From the NCBI GenBank assembly GCA_025354865.1, contig JANXMB010000154.1:1-36055 (forward strand): a DNA stretch of 36,055 nt, written 5' to 3'. How positions within the stretch are numbered: the stretch's first letter is position 1; each line of letters starts with the position of its first letter. Positions 1 through 6,261 of this stretch are shown here, piece after piece. The notes below the pieces were generated by a model, which was not told where the DNA came from, ran no database searches, and saw nothing but the letters and a program-made list of their open reading frames with translations. Source of the DNA: Acetobacteraceae bacterium (GTDB lineage Bacteria; Pseudomonadota; Alphaproteobacteria; Acetobacterales; Acetobacteraceae). A program made the translations under genes and the position numbers.

Positions 1-1
1 T

Positions 2-256
2 GTCGGACTGCGAGCGTATGGGCGGTTGGCGCGGCTGGCGGCCTCGGTCGTGGCACCCGGTGGCTTCCTGCTGTTGACCTGCGCAAGTCCCTTCGTTTCG
101 GCGGAGTCGTGGTGGGGGCACGTCGCTTACGGCCTGCACCGCGTCAGGCGAGAGGGGCGGGTGCTGTGGCGTGGCGGTGCGGGACCCGATCATCCGGTGC
201 ATCCCAGCCTGCCGGAGACAGCGACGCTGAAGGCGATGCTGGTATGGGTGGCATAG
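2..256 (+). CDS. Class I SAM-dependent rRNA methyltransferase (RlmI-like), C-terminal part
   Basis: Only the last 84 or so residues are present; the frame is open to the left window edge, so the gene starts outside. The visible part contains a buried strand rich in hydrophobics (VVAPGGFLLLTCASP) followed later by DHPVHPSLPETATLKAML. The combination of GG-x-LLLTxxS and a DHPV..LPET..LK tail is typical of the C-terminus of RlmI/RlmK-type 23S rRNA cytosine-C5 methyltransferases (PUA plus Rossmann fold). The family methylates large-subunit rRNA in the cytoplasm. The stop codon is TAG at 254-256. The exact target base cannot be judged from this fragment. The TTG at 26 is inside the protein and is not its start. 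Confidence 0.75.
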   Translation, partial: VGLRAYGRLARLAASVVAPGGFLLLTCASPFVSAESWWGHVAYGLHRVRREGRVLWRGGAGPDHPVHPSLPETATLKAMLVWVA

Positions 257-289
257 GTTTGGCGGCGTAGCGTGCATCGGATGCTCGGT

Positions 290-304
290 GTTCTCTTTTT
301 ATTC
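290..304. promoter_or_regulatory. Degenerate LexA-like half-site pair (GTTC-N7-ATTC)
   Basis: GTTC at 290-293 is followed, after seven T-rich bases, by ATTC at 301-304. The alphaproteobacterial LexA consensus is GTTC-N7-GTTC, so this differs at one base. It lies about 60 bp upstream of a perfect site in the same intergenic region and could be a second, weaker LexA site. On its own it would not be convincing. Confidence 0.3.
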
Positions 305-324
305 TCGAATAGGCGGTTTTTCGC

Positions 325-353
325 TTGCGTCGATGGCTGGTTGTTTGTATGAA
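325..353 (+). promoter_or_regulatory. Candidate sigma-70 promoter of the 62-aa SOS-type gene
   Basis: TTGCGT (325-330) and TATGAA (348-353) are separated by 17 bp and resemble -35 and -10 elements. The -10 overlaps the start of the LexA-type box at 351-365, which is the usual geometry for repression by occlusion. Transcription would start near 360, giving a leader of about 27 nt before the ATG at 387. Confidence 0.45.
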
Positions 354-365
354 CAAAAACAGAAC
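351..365. promoter_or_regulatory. LexA (SOS) box, GAAC-N7-GAAC
   Basis: GAAC at 351-354, seven bases (AAAAACA), then GAAC at 362-365. This matches the alphaproteobacterial LexA operator GTTC-N7-GTTC exactly (read on the other strand). It sits in the only AT-rich stretch of this intergenic region, overlaps a candidate -10 element and lies 21 bp upstream of the start codon of the small gene at 387. Confidence 0.65.
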
Positions 366-386
366 ACACACCCAAGGATGCATGCC

Positions 387-575
387 ATGAACCCCACCAT
401 CGAAATGGCTTCCTGGACCATCGATGCCTTGCTGGCCCAGGCGATGGCGCAACCCGACCCAGTGCAATCCGGCCGACCGACTACGGCGCCGGTCAGTCGA
501 TTGGAAGCGCTGCTGGCCGATGTGTTCGAAAAAGGTCTGGCGTCGATGGAACGGCAGGCGCCGACACTGCAATAG
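387..575 (+). CDS. Small protein of unknown function (62 aa), probably SOS-regulated
   Basis: I do not recognise this protein. The chosen start is the ATG at 387, because AAGGA at 374-378 lies 8 nt before it; in-frame ATGs at 378 and further upstream are poorer, and the 378 one overlaps the ribosome site. The product has 62 residues, no transmembrane segment and no cysteine. It looks like two amphipathic helices (ASWTIDALLAQAMAQ and VSRLEALLADVFEKGLASM) joined by a polar Pro/Thr/Ser linker. A LexA-type box 21 bp upstream suggests DNA-damage induction. Known alphaproteobacterial SOS-induced small proteins such as SidA are membrane inhibitors of division; this one lacks a membrane segment, so that role is not implied. 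It ends 27 bp before the convergent MmgE/PrpD gene. Confidence 0.55.
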   Translation: MNPTIEMASWTIDALLAQAMAQPDPVQSGRPTTAPVSRLEALLADVFEKGLASMERQAPTLQ

Positions 576-602
576 AACGCGCTTCGAACGACGCGGTAAC
601 AG

Positions 603-1973
603 CTAGCCGACGGTTGCCCCAACCAAAGCCGCGCCGGCGCCGGCGGCGACATTGTCCAACCCACGGCACAGCGCGACCACCTTGTCGTAAGCCGGGGCTG
701 CCGCTGCGATCGGGGCCATCCGTTTGGCATGCGCCTCGAAGTCCCAGATGAACTCCCGCCCGGTGCCCTCTTTCGTCACCACCCGACCGTCCTTCGCAAA
801 CACCGTCACCCTGGGTCCGAACAGCGTCCGCCGCACCATCGGCACGATCCGCACCCGTTTCATCAGGTCCAGAACCTCCGGCGGATCGACCTCCCCGGGA
901 TTCGGGCCGGCACCGCGCACCAGCGGGTAGCCGCCGGTCACCGCGCCGTAGGCCGAAAAATACTGCGTGCTCCCCACAACCGCATCGCCGCCGCGCGACG
1001 GGAATGCCGGGCTCGGGTATTCCGTTTCGAACCAGTTCACAACAGCCTCGATCCGATCGATGTCGGCATAGGCCAGCCCGTGTTCCTTGCACAAAGCAGC
1101 GGTCACATCGACATGGGCGATGTTGTACCCGGCGGTGGAATACACCCGATAGAGCGTCTCCAGGAACATCCAATCCGTGCCCAGGCCGGCGGTAATCGCC
1201 GCCATGTCCACCCGATTGTCGCCGGTGAAACTGTAGCGCAACAAACCGAGATTGTTGCCGAGATAGGCGTGATAGAACCCGGCCTCGCCTTCCAGCACAG
1301 TGTCGCCGCTGGGCTTGCCGAACCGTCCCAGGGCGCAGGCCAACAGCGCGTTCCGCACCGCACCGCCTTCCCGCAGCGATGCCCCGCCCGCCCGCGCACC
1401 TTCCAGATTGCCGGCCGCTAGGTTGACGCATTGCGCGATCGTGCCGTTGATCTGTTCTTCCGACAGACCGTGTATTTTCGCCGCTGCGACCGCGCCGCCG
1501 AAAATGCCGAACACCGGGCCGGAGTGGAACCCGCGCGACATCAGGGTGGGGATGAACTCCGACGCCATCCGTTCCAACACTTCGTAAGCGGCGGCGATCG
1601 CGACGATGAAGGTTTTGCCATCGCAGCCGGTCGCCTCGGCGGCGGCCAAAGCGGGCGGCATGATTGCCACACCGGGATGGGTGAGCATGCGGAACGTGTC
1701 CCACTTGCCGCCGGCAAACATCATCTCGGCATTGACGAAGGCGGCGCCGCCTTTGTTGAACCGTTCGCCGGAACACAGGGCCGTCGCGGCGGTGCCCGGG
1801 TCTTCTTCCCGAGCAAGGGCGAGCGCCTCGGTGGTGGCGGGCATGTTTTTGGCGAGAAGGGCGGAGCTTAGTGCTTGTAGGATCACCCCTTTCGCCCGAT
1901 CGACGACGGCTGGGGGCAGGTCTTCATAGCGCAGGCCGTGAACGAACGAGGCGAATTTGCGGGACATCGACAT
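603..1973 (-). CDS. MmgE/PrpD family protein
   Basis: A 456-residue protein of the MmgE/PrpD fold, the family of 2-methylcitrate dehydratase (PrpD), cis-aconitate decarboxylase and iminodisuccinate epimerase. The family usually has 440-500 residues and consists of a large all-helical domain and a smaller C-terminal alpha/beta domain, as seen here. Typical elements visible include the N-terminal LPPAVVDRAKGVILQ helix, HPGVAIMPPALAAAEA and the SRGFHSGPVFGIFG segment. The start is the ATG at 1973, since GAGGAA at 1981-1986 lies 7 nt before it; a longer frame to 2024 lacks such a site. It is the last gene of a three-gene minus-strand set after a VOC and an LLM protein, with a 72-bp gap. No methylcitrate-cycle genes are nearby, so propionate use is not indicated. 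The substrate is unknown. Confidence 0.85.
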   Translation of the reverse strand: MSMSRKFASFVHGLRYEDLPPAVVDRAKGVILQALSSALLAKNMPATTEALALAREEDPGTAATALCSGERFNKGGAAFVNAEMMFAGGKWDTFRMLTHPGVAIMPPALAAAEATGCDGKTFIVAIAAAYEVLERMASEFIPTLMSRGFHSGPVFGIFGGAVAAAKIHGLSEEQINGTIAQCVNLAAGNLEGARAGGASLREGGAVRNALLACALGRFGKPSGDTVLEGEAGFYHAYLGNNLGLLRYSFTGDNRVDMAAITAGLGTDWMFLETLYRVYSTAGYNIAHVDVTAALCKEHGLAYADIDRIEAVVNWFETEYPSPAFPSRGGDAVVGSTQYFSAYGAVTGGYPLVRGAGPNPGEVDPPEVLDLMKRVRIVPMVRRTLFGPRVTVFAKDGRVVTKEGTGREFIWDFEAHAKRMAPIAAAAPAYDKVVALCRGLDNVAAGAGAALVGATVG

Positions 1974-2045
1974 TTTGGGATTCCTCGATAAACCGGTCTG
2001 GGGGAGGCCAGCCTTGCCAGCCACGATCCGAATTGCGGCGCGCGG

Positions 2046-2966
2046 TCAGGTCAGGCCGGCGATCTCTGCCACGGCTTCCAGTTGCTCGGCATAGCGAGAA
2101 ACCGGATTGAGCATCAGGTGATTGGCACCCATCCCCACCAAAGCCTCCAGTTTCTCCCGCACCTGCTCGGGGGTGCCCCAAATGCCGGACGCGTCGGTGC
2201 CGGCGGGGTTGCGATAGACCTCGGTGAACCAGCGGTTCAGTTCGGCGCGGGCGCGTTCGGGCTTTTCGTCCACCGCCATGAACACGCGCTTGGAGATCGG
2301 GAACGTGTCCGGGTCCCGGCCGGCGGCGACCAGGGCTTCTTTCAGGATCGGCACCGACCGCCCGAACTCGGCGATCGACGATCCGCCCGACCCCATCCAA
2401 CCATCGGCGATCCCAGCCGTCCGGCGCACTGCGTTCGGGTGCCCGACCCCCATCCACAAGGGAGGATGCGGCTGCTGCACCGGCTTCGGCCGCATCGTGG
2501 CGCCGTCCAGGTGGTAGAATTTGCCATCGTAGGTGGTGTGTTCCTGCGTCCACAGGGATCGAACGACCTCGACCGCTTCCCGGAAACGGCGGACTTTGCC
2601 TTCTTCCGGAACTTCGAACTCGCGGTAGTGATGTTCCCGACCCAAGCCGACGGCCAGAATGGCGCGACCGCCGCTGACATAATCCAGCGTCGCCCATTGG
2701 TGCGCCACCATGGCCGGCGAATGCACCGCCAGCACGACGACCGAACACCCCAGCCGGATGCGGGTCGTGACCGCTGCGGCGTATGTCAGCACCACCACGG
2801 GATCGAAGCATTCCACATGGTCGAGCGTGTTTTCGGTGACCCAAAGGTCCCGGAAGCCCAGCGCTTCGGCCCGTTGGGCGACATGGCGCACGTCATCCAT
2901 CCCGATCGCATCGGGGGAGCGGTGCGGCAACGAGACCCCGAGGGCGATCCGGTCCTTCAGTGCCAT
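2046..2966 (-). CDS. LLM-class flavin-dependent oxidoreductase
   Basis: A 306-residue bacterial luciferase-like TIM-barrel oxidoreductase. Family signatures are the N-terminal beta strand with LGVSLPHRSP, the helix and strand AEALGFRDLWVTE, TTRIRLGCSVVVL, the HSPAMVAHQWATLDYVSGGRAILAVGLG run split over adjacent strands, and the late segment PHPPLWMGVGHP. These proteins bind FMN or F420; in an alphaproteobacterium FMN with a flavin reductase partner is more likely, but no cofactor is proven. It starts 3 nt after the stop of the upstream VOC gene, so the two are almost certainly co-transcribed and probably translationally coupled. The downstream MmgE/PrpD gene completes the unit. The set looks like a catabolic operon of unknown substrate. 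Confidence 0.85.
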   Translation of the reverse strand: MALKDRIALGVSLPHRSPDAIGMDDVRHVAQRAEALGFRDLWVTENTLDHVECFDPVVVLTYAAAVTTRIRLGCSVVVLAVHSPAMVAHQWATLDYVSGGRAILAVGLGREHHYREFEVPEEGKVRRFREAVEVVRSLWTQEHTTYDGKFYHLDGATMRPKPVQQPHPPLWMGVGHPNAVRRTAGIADGWMGSGGSSIAEFGRSVPILKEALVAAGRDPDTFPISKRVFMAVDEKPERARAELNRWFTEVYRNPAGTDASGIWGTPEQVREKLEALVGMGANHLMLNPVSRYAEQLEAVAEIAGLT

Positions 2967-2969
2967 GGC

Positions 2970-3326
2970 TCAAACTTTCTTGATCACTTCCATTTGCGCC
3001 CCGTCCGGGCACTGGATAAAGGCGATCTGGCGACCGGGGCCAGGCGACAGCTCTTCCAGAACCGTCGCGCCGTTGGCACGCAATGTCGCCATAGTGCCGT
3101 CGAAATCGTCGGTCTGCACCGCGATATGCTCGATGCCGTAGTGCTGCTCGTGATTCTGGTCGGCGTTGATGTTGGTGATGTTCAATTGCAACCCATGCAG
3201 GTCCAGATTGATCCCGCGTCCGGGCGGCCGTGCTTTGATCGTGGCGCCGAAATTGGCGATGTAGAACTGGGCGGTGGCTTCGGGATCGGGCGTTTTCAGG
3301 TGAACGTGGTGAAGCGCGAAAGTCAT
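2970..3326 (-). CDS. VOC (glyoxalase/bleomycin-resistance fold) protein
   Basis: A 118-residue single-domain vicinal-oxygen-chelate protein with the usual beta-alpha-beta-beta-beta repeats. Likely metal ligands are a His in the N-terminal LHHVHLKTPD strand, the His of GIEHIAVQTDD and the Glu of GAQMEVIKKV near the C-terminus. Many family members are lactoylglutathione lyase-like isomerases, methylmalonyl-CoA epimerases or dioxygenases, and sequence alone does not choose between them. GGGGAG upstream with 7-nt spacing supports the ATG at 3326. It is the first gene of the VOC - LLM - MmgE/PrpD operon and diverges from the GNAT-Nudix gene over 137 bp, so the operon promoter should lie at 3327-3463. 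Confidence 0.8.
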   Translation of the reverse strand: MTFALHHVHLKTPDPEATAQFYIANFGATIKARPPGRGINLDLHGLQLNITNINADQNHEQHYGIEHIAVQTDDFDGTMATLRANGATVLEELSPGPGRQIAFIQCPDGAQMEVIKKV

Positions 3327-3463
3327 GGTCGGTCTCCCCTCGGGTTATCGCCGGACTGTGGCACCGGCTGAACCGAACTTCAACCGACGCACGGCGCGTC
3401 GGTGGCCTTGCGCGACCCCGGCCGGCTGCGCCACTTTGCGCATCCACAGGAACCCCGGACTCC

Positions 3464-4489
3464 ATGCTCCCCGCTCGGCCCCCCGCTACCACCCGCATGA
3501 AACCGGCAGTTCCTGCCTTCGAACTGCTGAAAACCGAGCGGCTGACGCTGCGCCCGTTGCGGTCGGAGGATGCCGAGTCGATGCATCGGCTGGTCAACGA
3601 CTGGGAGGTAACGCGCACCCTCGCGAAGGTGCCGTTCCCCTATCCGCGCGAACTCGCCGACGATTGGATCGTCGCCTGCGTGCAGGAACTGGCGGACGGG
3701 ACCGCCTATACGCTTGCGATTACCGGGCACGAAAAGGGGGACGAAGTCCTGTTGGGCATCGTCAGCCTTCGCCTCGACCCGACAATCCGACTGGGCACCT
3801 TGGGCTATTGGGTCGGCCGCCGGTTCTGGGGCCACGGCGTCGCGAGCGAGGCCGCCGGCCGGATGCTGCGCTGGGGGCTCGCCAATCTTGCGATGGATCG
3901 GGTGCAAGCCGAGGTGTCGGTCGACAATCCCGCCTCGGTCGCCGTCCTGAATCGCATCGGCCTCCATCCTGCGGGGGAGGGTATGGCCTATTCCGTCGCA
4001 CTCGGTCGGGAACATCCGGTGCTGCGCTTCGAAGCCAGCCGAGACGACGTGTTCGGCACCACGCAGGCGCCCGTCGATGCGACCGGGGAGAAGCCGGTGC
4101 TGCTGGTGGTTGCCTGTGCCCTGATCGACAGCGATGGCCGCATCCTGCTGGCGCGTCGGCCGGAAGGGAAGAAAATGGCTGGCCTGTGGGAGTTTCCGGG
4201 CGGCAAGCTCAACCCGGGCGAAACGCCGGAAGCCGCGCTGATCCGCGAATTGAAGGAAGAGCTGGACATCGACGTCGGCGCCGCCTGTCTGGCCCCGTTC
4301 ACCTTCGCGTCCTACGCTTACGACACGTTCCATCTACTGATGCCGCTGTTTCTGTGCCGTCGGTGGAAGGGTACGCCGACCGGGCGGGAGAATCAGACCC
4401 TCGCCTGGGTGTGGCCGAACAAGCTATCCGACTACGAAATGCCGCCCGCCGATAAGCCACTGATCCCCCTTTTGCGGGATTTCCTATGA
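3464..4489 (+). CDS. GNAT acetyltransferase - Nudix (MutT-like) hydrolase fusion
   Basis: A 341-residue two-domain protein. Residues about 18-180 form a RimJ/RimL-type GNAT domain (TERLTLRPLRSEDAESMHRL at its start, a GYWVGRRFWGHGVASEA acetyl-CoA loop, and DNPASVAVLNRIG). Residues about 205-340 form a MutT-like Nudix domain whose Nudix box spans roughly residues 246-270, with catalytic RELKEEL; the usual Gly after EEx is Asp here. The Nudix half probably hydrolyses oxidised or non-canonical nucleoside triphosphates; the acceptor of the acetyltransferase half is unknown. This fusion is known from other alphaproteobacteria. The ATG at 3464 has AGGA about 12 nt upstream; ATG 3497 is a possible alternative. 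Its stop overlaps the next frame as ATGA, which suggests translational coupling to the CinA-type gene. Confidence 0.9.
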   Translation: MLPARPPATTRMKPAVPAFELLKTERLTLRPLRSEDAESMHRLVNDWEVTRTLAKVPFPYPRELADDWIVACVQELADGTAYTLAITGHEKGDEVLLGIVSLRLDPTIRLGTLGYWVGRRFWGHGVASEAAGRMLRWGLANLAMDRVQAEVSVDNPASVAVLNRIGLHPAGEGMAYSVALGREHPVLRFEASRDDVFGTTQAPVDATGEKPVLLVVACALIDSDGRILLARRPEGKKMAGLWEFPGGKLNPGETPEAALIRELKEELDIDVGAACLAPFTFASYAYDTFHLLMPLFLCRRWKGTPTGRENQTLAWVWPNKLSDYEMPPADKPLIPLLRDFL

Positions 4490-4500
4490 AGGACGCCGCC

Positions 4501-5262
4501 ATGCCAGCGAAAAACCCCACGGCCTGCCTTCTGGTCATTGGAAACGAGGTCCTGTCGGGCCGCACCCAAGATGCCAATATCCGCTTCCTCGCGGTCAAGC
4601 TGGGCGAATTGGGCATCCCGCTGCGGGAGGTACGGGTCATCCCCGACATTGCCCAGACCATCGTCGATACGGTGAACGAGGTGCGCGCAAAGTACACTTA
4701 CGTTTTCACGACCGGCGGCATTGGGCCAACGCACGACGACATCACCAGCGAATGCATCGCGGCCGCGTTCGGGGTTCCCTGGGAACCGCACCCGGTCGCA
4801 TTTGCCCGTATGGAAGCCGCCTACAAGCCAGGCGACTTCAATGCCGCCCGCCAGCGCATGGGCACCATGCCGCGCGGCGCCGCGCTGATCGACAATGCCA
4901 TGTCGGTGGCGCCGGGCTTTCAGATGGAAAATGTCTACGTGATGGCGGGCGTGCCGCGGGTGATGCAGTCCATGTTCGAATGGCTGGCGCCTCGGTTGGA
5001 GGGCGGGCAGAAAATCGAATCCCGTTCGGTGCACGCTTTCGGCCTGCCCGAGGGCATTATCGCTGCCGGCCTGACCGAAATTCAGGGGCGCTATCCCGAG
5101 ATCGATCTGGGGAGCTACCCGTTCTACCGCCCGACCGGCAATGGCGTGACCCTGGTCGCCAAAGGCACCAGCGGTGCGGATGCCGAAGCGTGCATTGCCG
5201 AGGTAACGGCCCTGATCGCCAGCCTCGGTCGGACGCCGATTCCGGGCGAACCGGCGGAGTAA
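4501..5262 (+). CDS. CinA N-terminal-type / MoaB-like molybdopterin-binding domain protein
   Basis: A protein of 253 residues from the ATG at 4501 (AAGGA at 4489-4493, 7 nt upstream); an in-frame ATG at 4486 that overlaps the previous stop would add 5 residues. It has the MoaB/MogA-like fold of the competence/damage-inducible CinA N-terminus: LLVIGNEVLSGRTQDAN near the start and TTGGIGPTHDDIT as the nucleotide/molybdopterin-type loop. In CinA the N-terminal part is an ADP-ribose pyrophosphatase domain and the C-terminal part is an NMN deamidase (PncC). Here the deamidase domain is absent, as in the common short alphaproteobacterial form. Coupling to a Nudix hydrolase supports a role in nucleotide-pool or damaged-cofactor housekeeping, which is inference. 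Confidence 0.85.
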   Translation: MPAKNPTACLLVIGNEVLSGRTQDANIRFLAVKLGELGIPLREVRVIPDIAQTIVDTVNEVRAKYTYVFTTGGIGPTHDDITSECIAAAFGVPWEPHPVAFARMEAAYKPGDFNAARQRMGTMPRGAALIDNAMSVAPGFQMENVYVMAGVPRVMQSMFEWLAPRLEGGQKIESRSVHAFGLPEGIIAAGLTEIQGRYPEIDLGSYPFYRPTGNGVTLVAKGTSGADAEACIAEVTALIASLGRTPIPGEPAE

Positions 5263-5309
5263 TACCGGTCGGCCGAACCTTTGCCTCTCATGCGAGTGGT
5301 ATCGGAACT

Positions 5310-5337
5310 TATCGGGCGCCCTCGCCTGTGCCCGATA
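5310..5337. terminator. Candidate bidirectional hairpin between convergent genes
   Basis: TATCGGGC (5310-5317) and GCCCGATA (5330-5337) form a perfect 8-bp stem with a 12-nt loop. It lies between the convergent ends of the CinA-type gene and ompW. No U-tract follows on either strand, so intrinsic termination is uncertain. Confidence 0.4.
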
Positions 5338-5388
5338 GATTCCTACAGTCGATCGGGACGTGCGATTCACGCCGCCGACGATCTCCGA

Positions 5389-6060
5389 TTAGAACCGATA
5401 TCCAATACCGGCGCCCACAACGGTCGGGTTCAGCGCGGTCTTCGCTCGGATAGCGCCGCCGTTGATGCTGGCCTCGGTGCTGACGAAGATCTGCTTGACG
5501 TCCATGTTGGCGAACCACCGCCCGGAGAAATTGTAGTCGAAGCCCACCTGGATCGCCGCGCCGACATTGCTTTTCAACGCCAGGGAGGTCACCGCATTGT
5601 TCGCGGCCGAGGTGGCATAGAAGAAGCTGACGTTCACGCCGGCCCCGACATAGGGGCTGAATTTCTCATGCGGCATGAAGTGGTATTGCAGCAGCAAGGT
5701 CGGCGGCAGAACCCAGGTGCTTCCCACGCGATAGCTGCTGCCAAGTGGCGAGTTGACGGCATACAGATCGTGCTTGCTGGTCGCCGCAATCAGTTCGAGC
5801 GCTATGTTATCGGTCAGGAAGTAAGAGAAATCCGCCTCGGGGGTCACGAAATTCGACGTTCCGACGCCGCCGGTATTGATCGCGCCGGACAAGGAACTGC
5901 TTGAGTTTTCCGGGATCACGCCGATCAACCGGCCGCGGATCATGAATGCGCCCGCACCTTTTCCAACGGGCGCGGCATCGGTCGCCTGCGCCTTCGCGGT
6001 CGCCACGTCGGCAAATGCCAAGCCGGTCAAAAGGCTGGTGGCGAGCAGTAGATTCTTCAT
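5389..6060 (-). CDS. ompW: OmpW family outer-membrane protein
   Basis: A 223-residue outer-membrane protein. The ATG at 6060 opens a clear signal peptide (MKNLLLATSLLTGLAFADVATAKA) and has AAGGA 8 nt upstream; a longer frame to 6195 carries no signal and is rejected. The mature protein has alternating strands, a YVGAGVNVSFFY segment and ends in GAGIGYRF, with the terminal Phe recognised by the BAM machinery. OmpW proteins are small 8-stranded barrels with a hydrophobic channel for small molecules. A perfect FNR-type box at 6131-6144 is centred 77 nt upstream of the start codon, which places a -41.5 type start near 6096 with a leader of about 36 nt. Enterobacterial ompW is also known to be FNR-responsive. 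It is monocistronic as far as seen. Confidence 0.9.
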   Translation of the reverse strand: MKNLLLATSLLTGLAFADVATAKAQATDAAPVGKGAGAFMIRGRLIGVIPENSSSSLSGAINTGGVGTSNFVTPEADFSYFLTDNIALELIAATSKHDLYAVNSPLGSSYRVGSTWVLPPTLLLQYHFMPHEKFSPYVGAGVNVSFFYATSAANNAVTSLALKSNVGAAIQVGFDYNFSGRWFANMDVKQIFVSTEASINGGAIRAKTALNPTVVGAGIGYRF

Positions 6061-6130
6061 TGTCTTCGTCCTTCCGTTACGCGGGATCGTGCGTCGGAAG
6101 GGACAACACCACCGGAACCGAGGGCCGGCT

Positions 6131-6144
6131 TTGATGTGAATCAA
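6131..6144. promoter_or_regulatory. FNR/FixK-type (CRP-FNR family) box upstream of ompW
   Basis: TTGAT-GTGA-ATCAA is a perfect match to the palindromic FNR/Anr/FixK consensus TTGAT-N4-ATCAA. It lies in the 201-bp gap between ompW (minus) and the end of the helicase gene (also minus), so ompW is the only gene it can activate in this direction. The position fits a class II (-41.5) activator with transcription starting near 6096. Confidence 0.75.
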
Positions 6145-6261
6145 CGTTGAAAAGCCATCGAACCGAATTGCATCGGTGTTGCAAATTTGCCGCACAAACG
6201 CGGTTCGCGATCCAGGACCGGCCTGGAATTCGTTCCGATGGCGGAGGACCCGACCCGCAGT

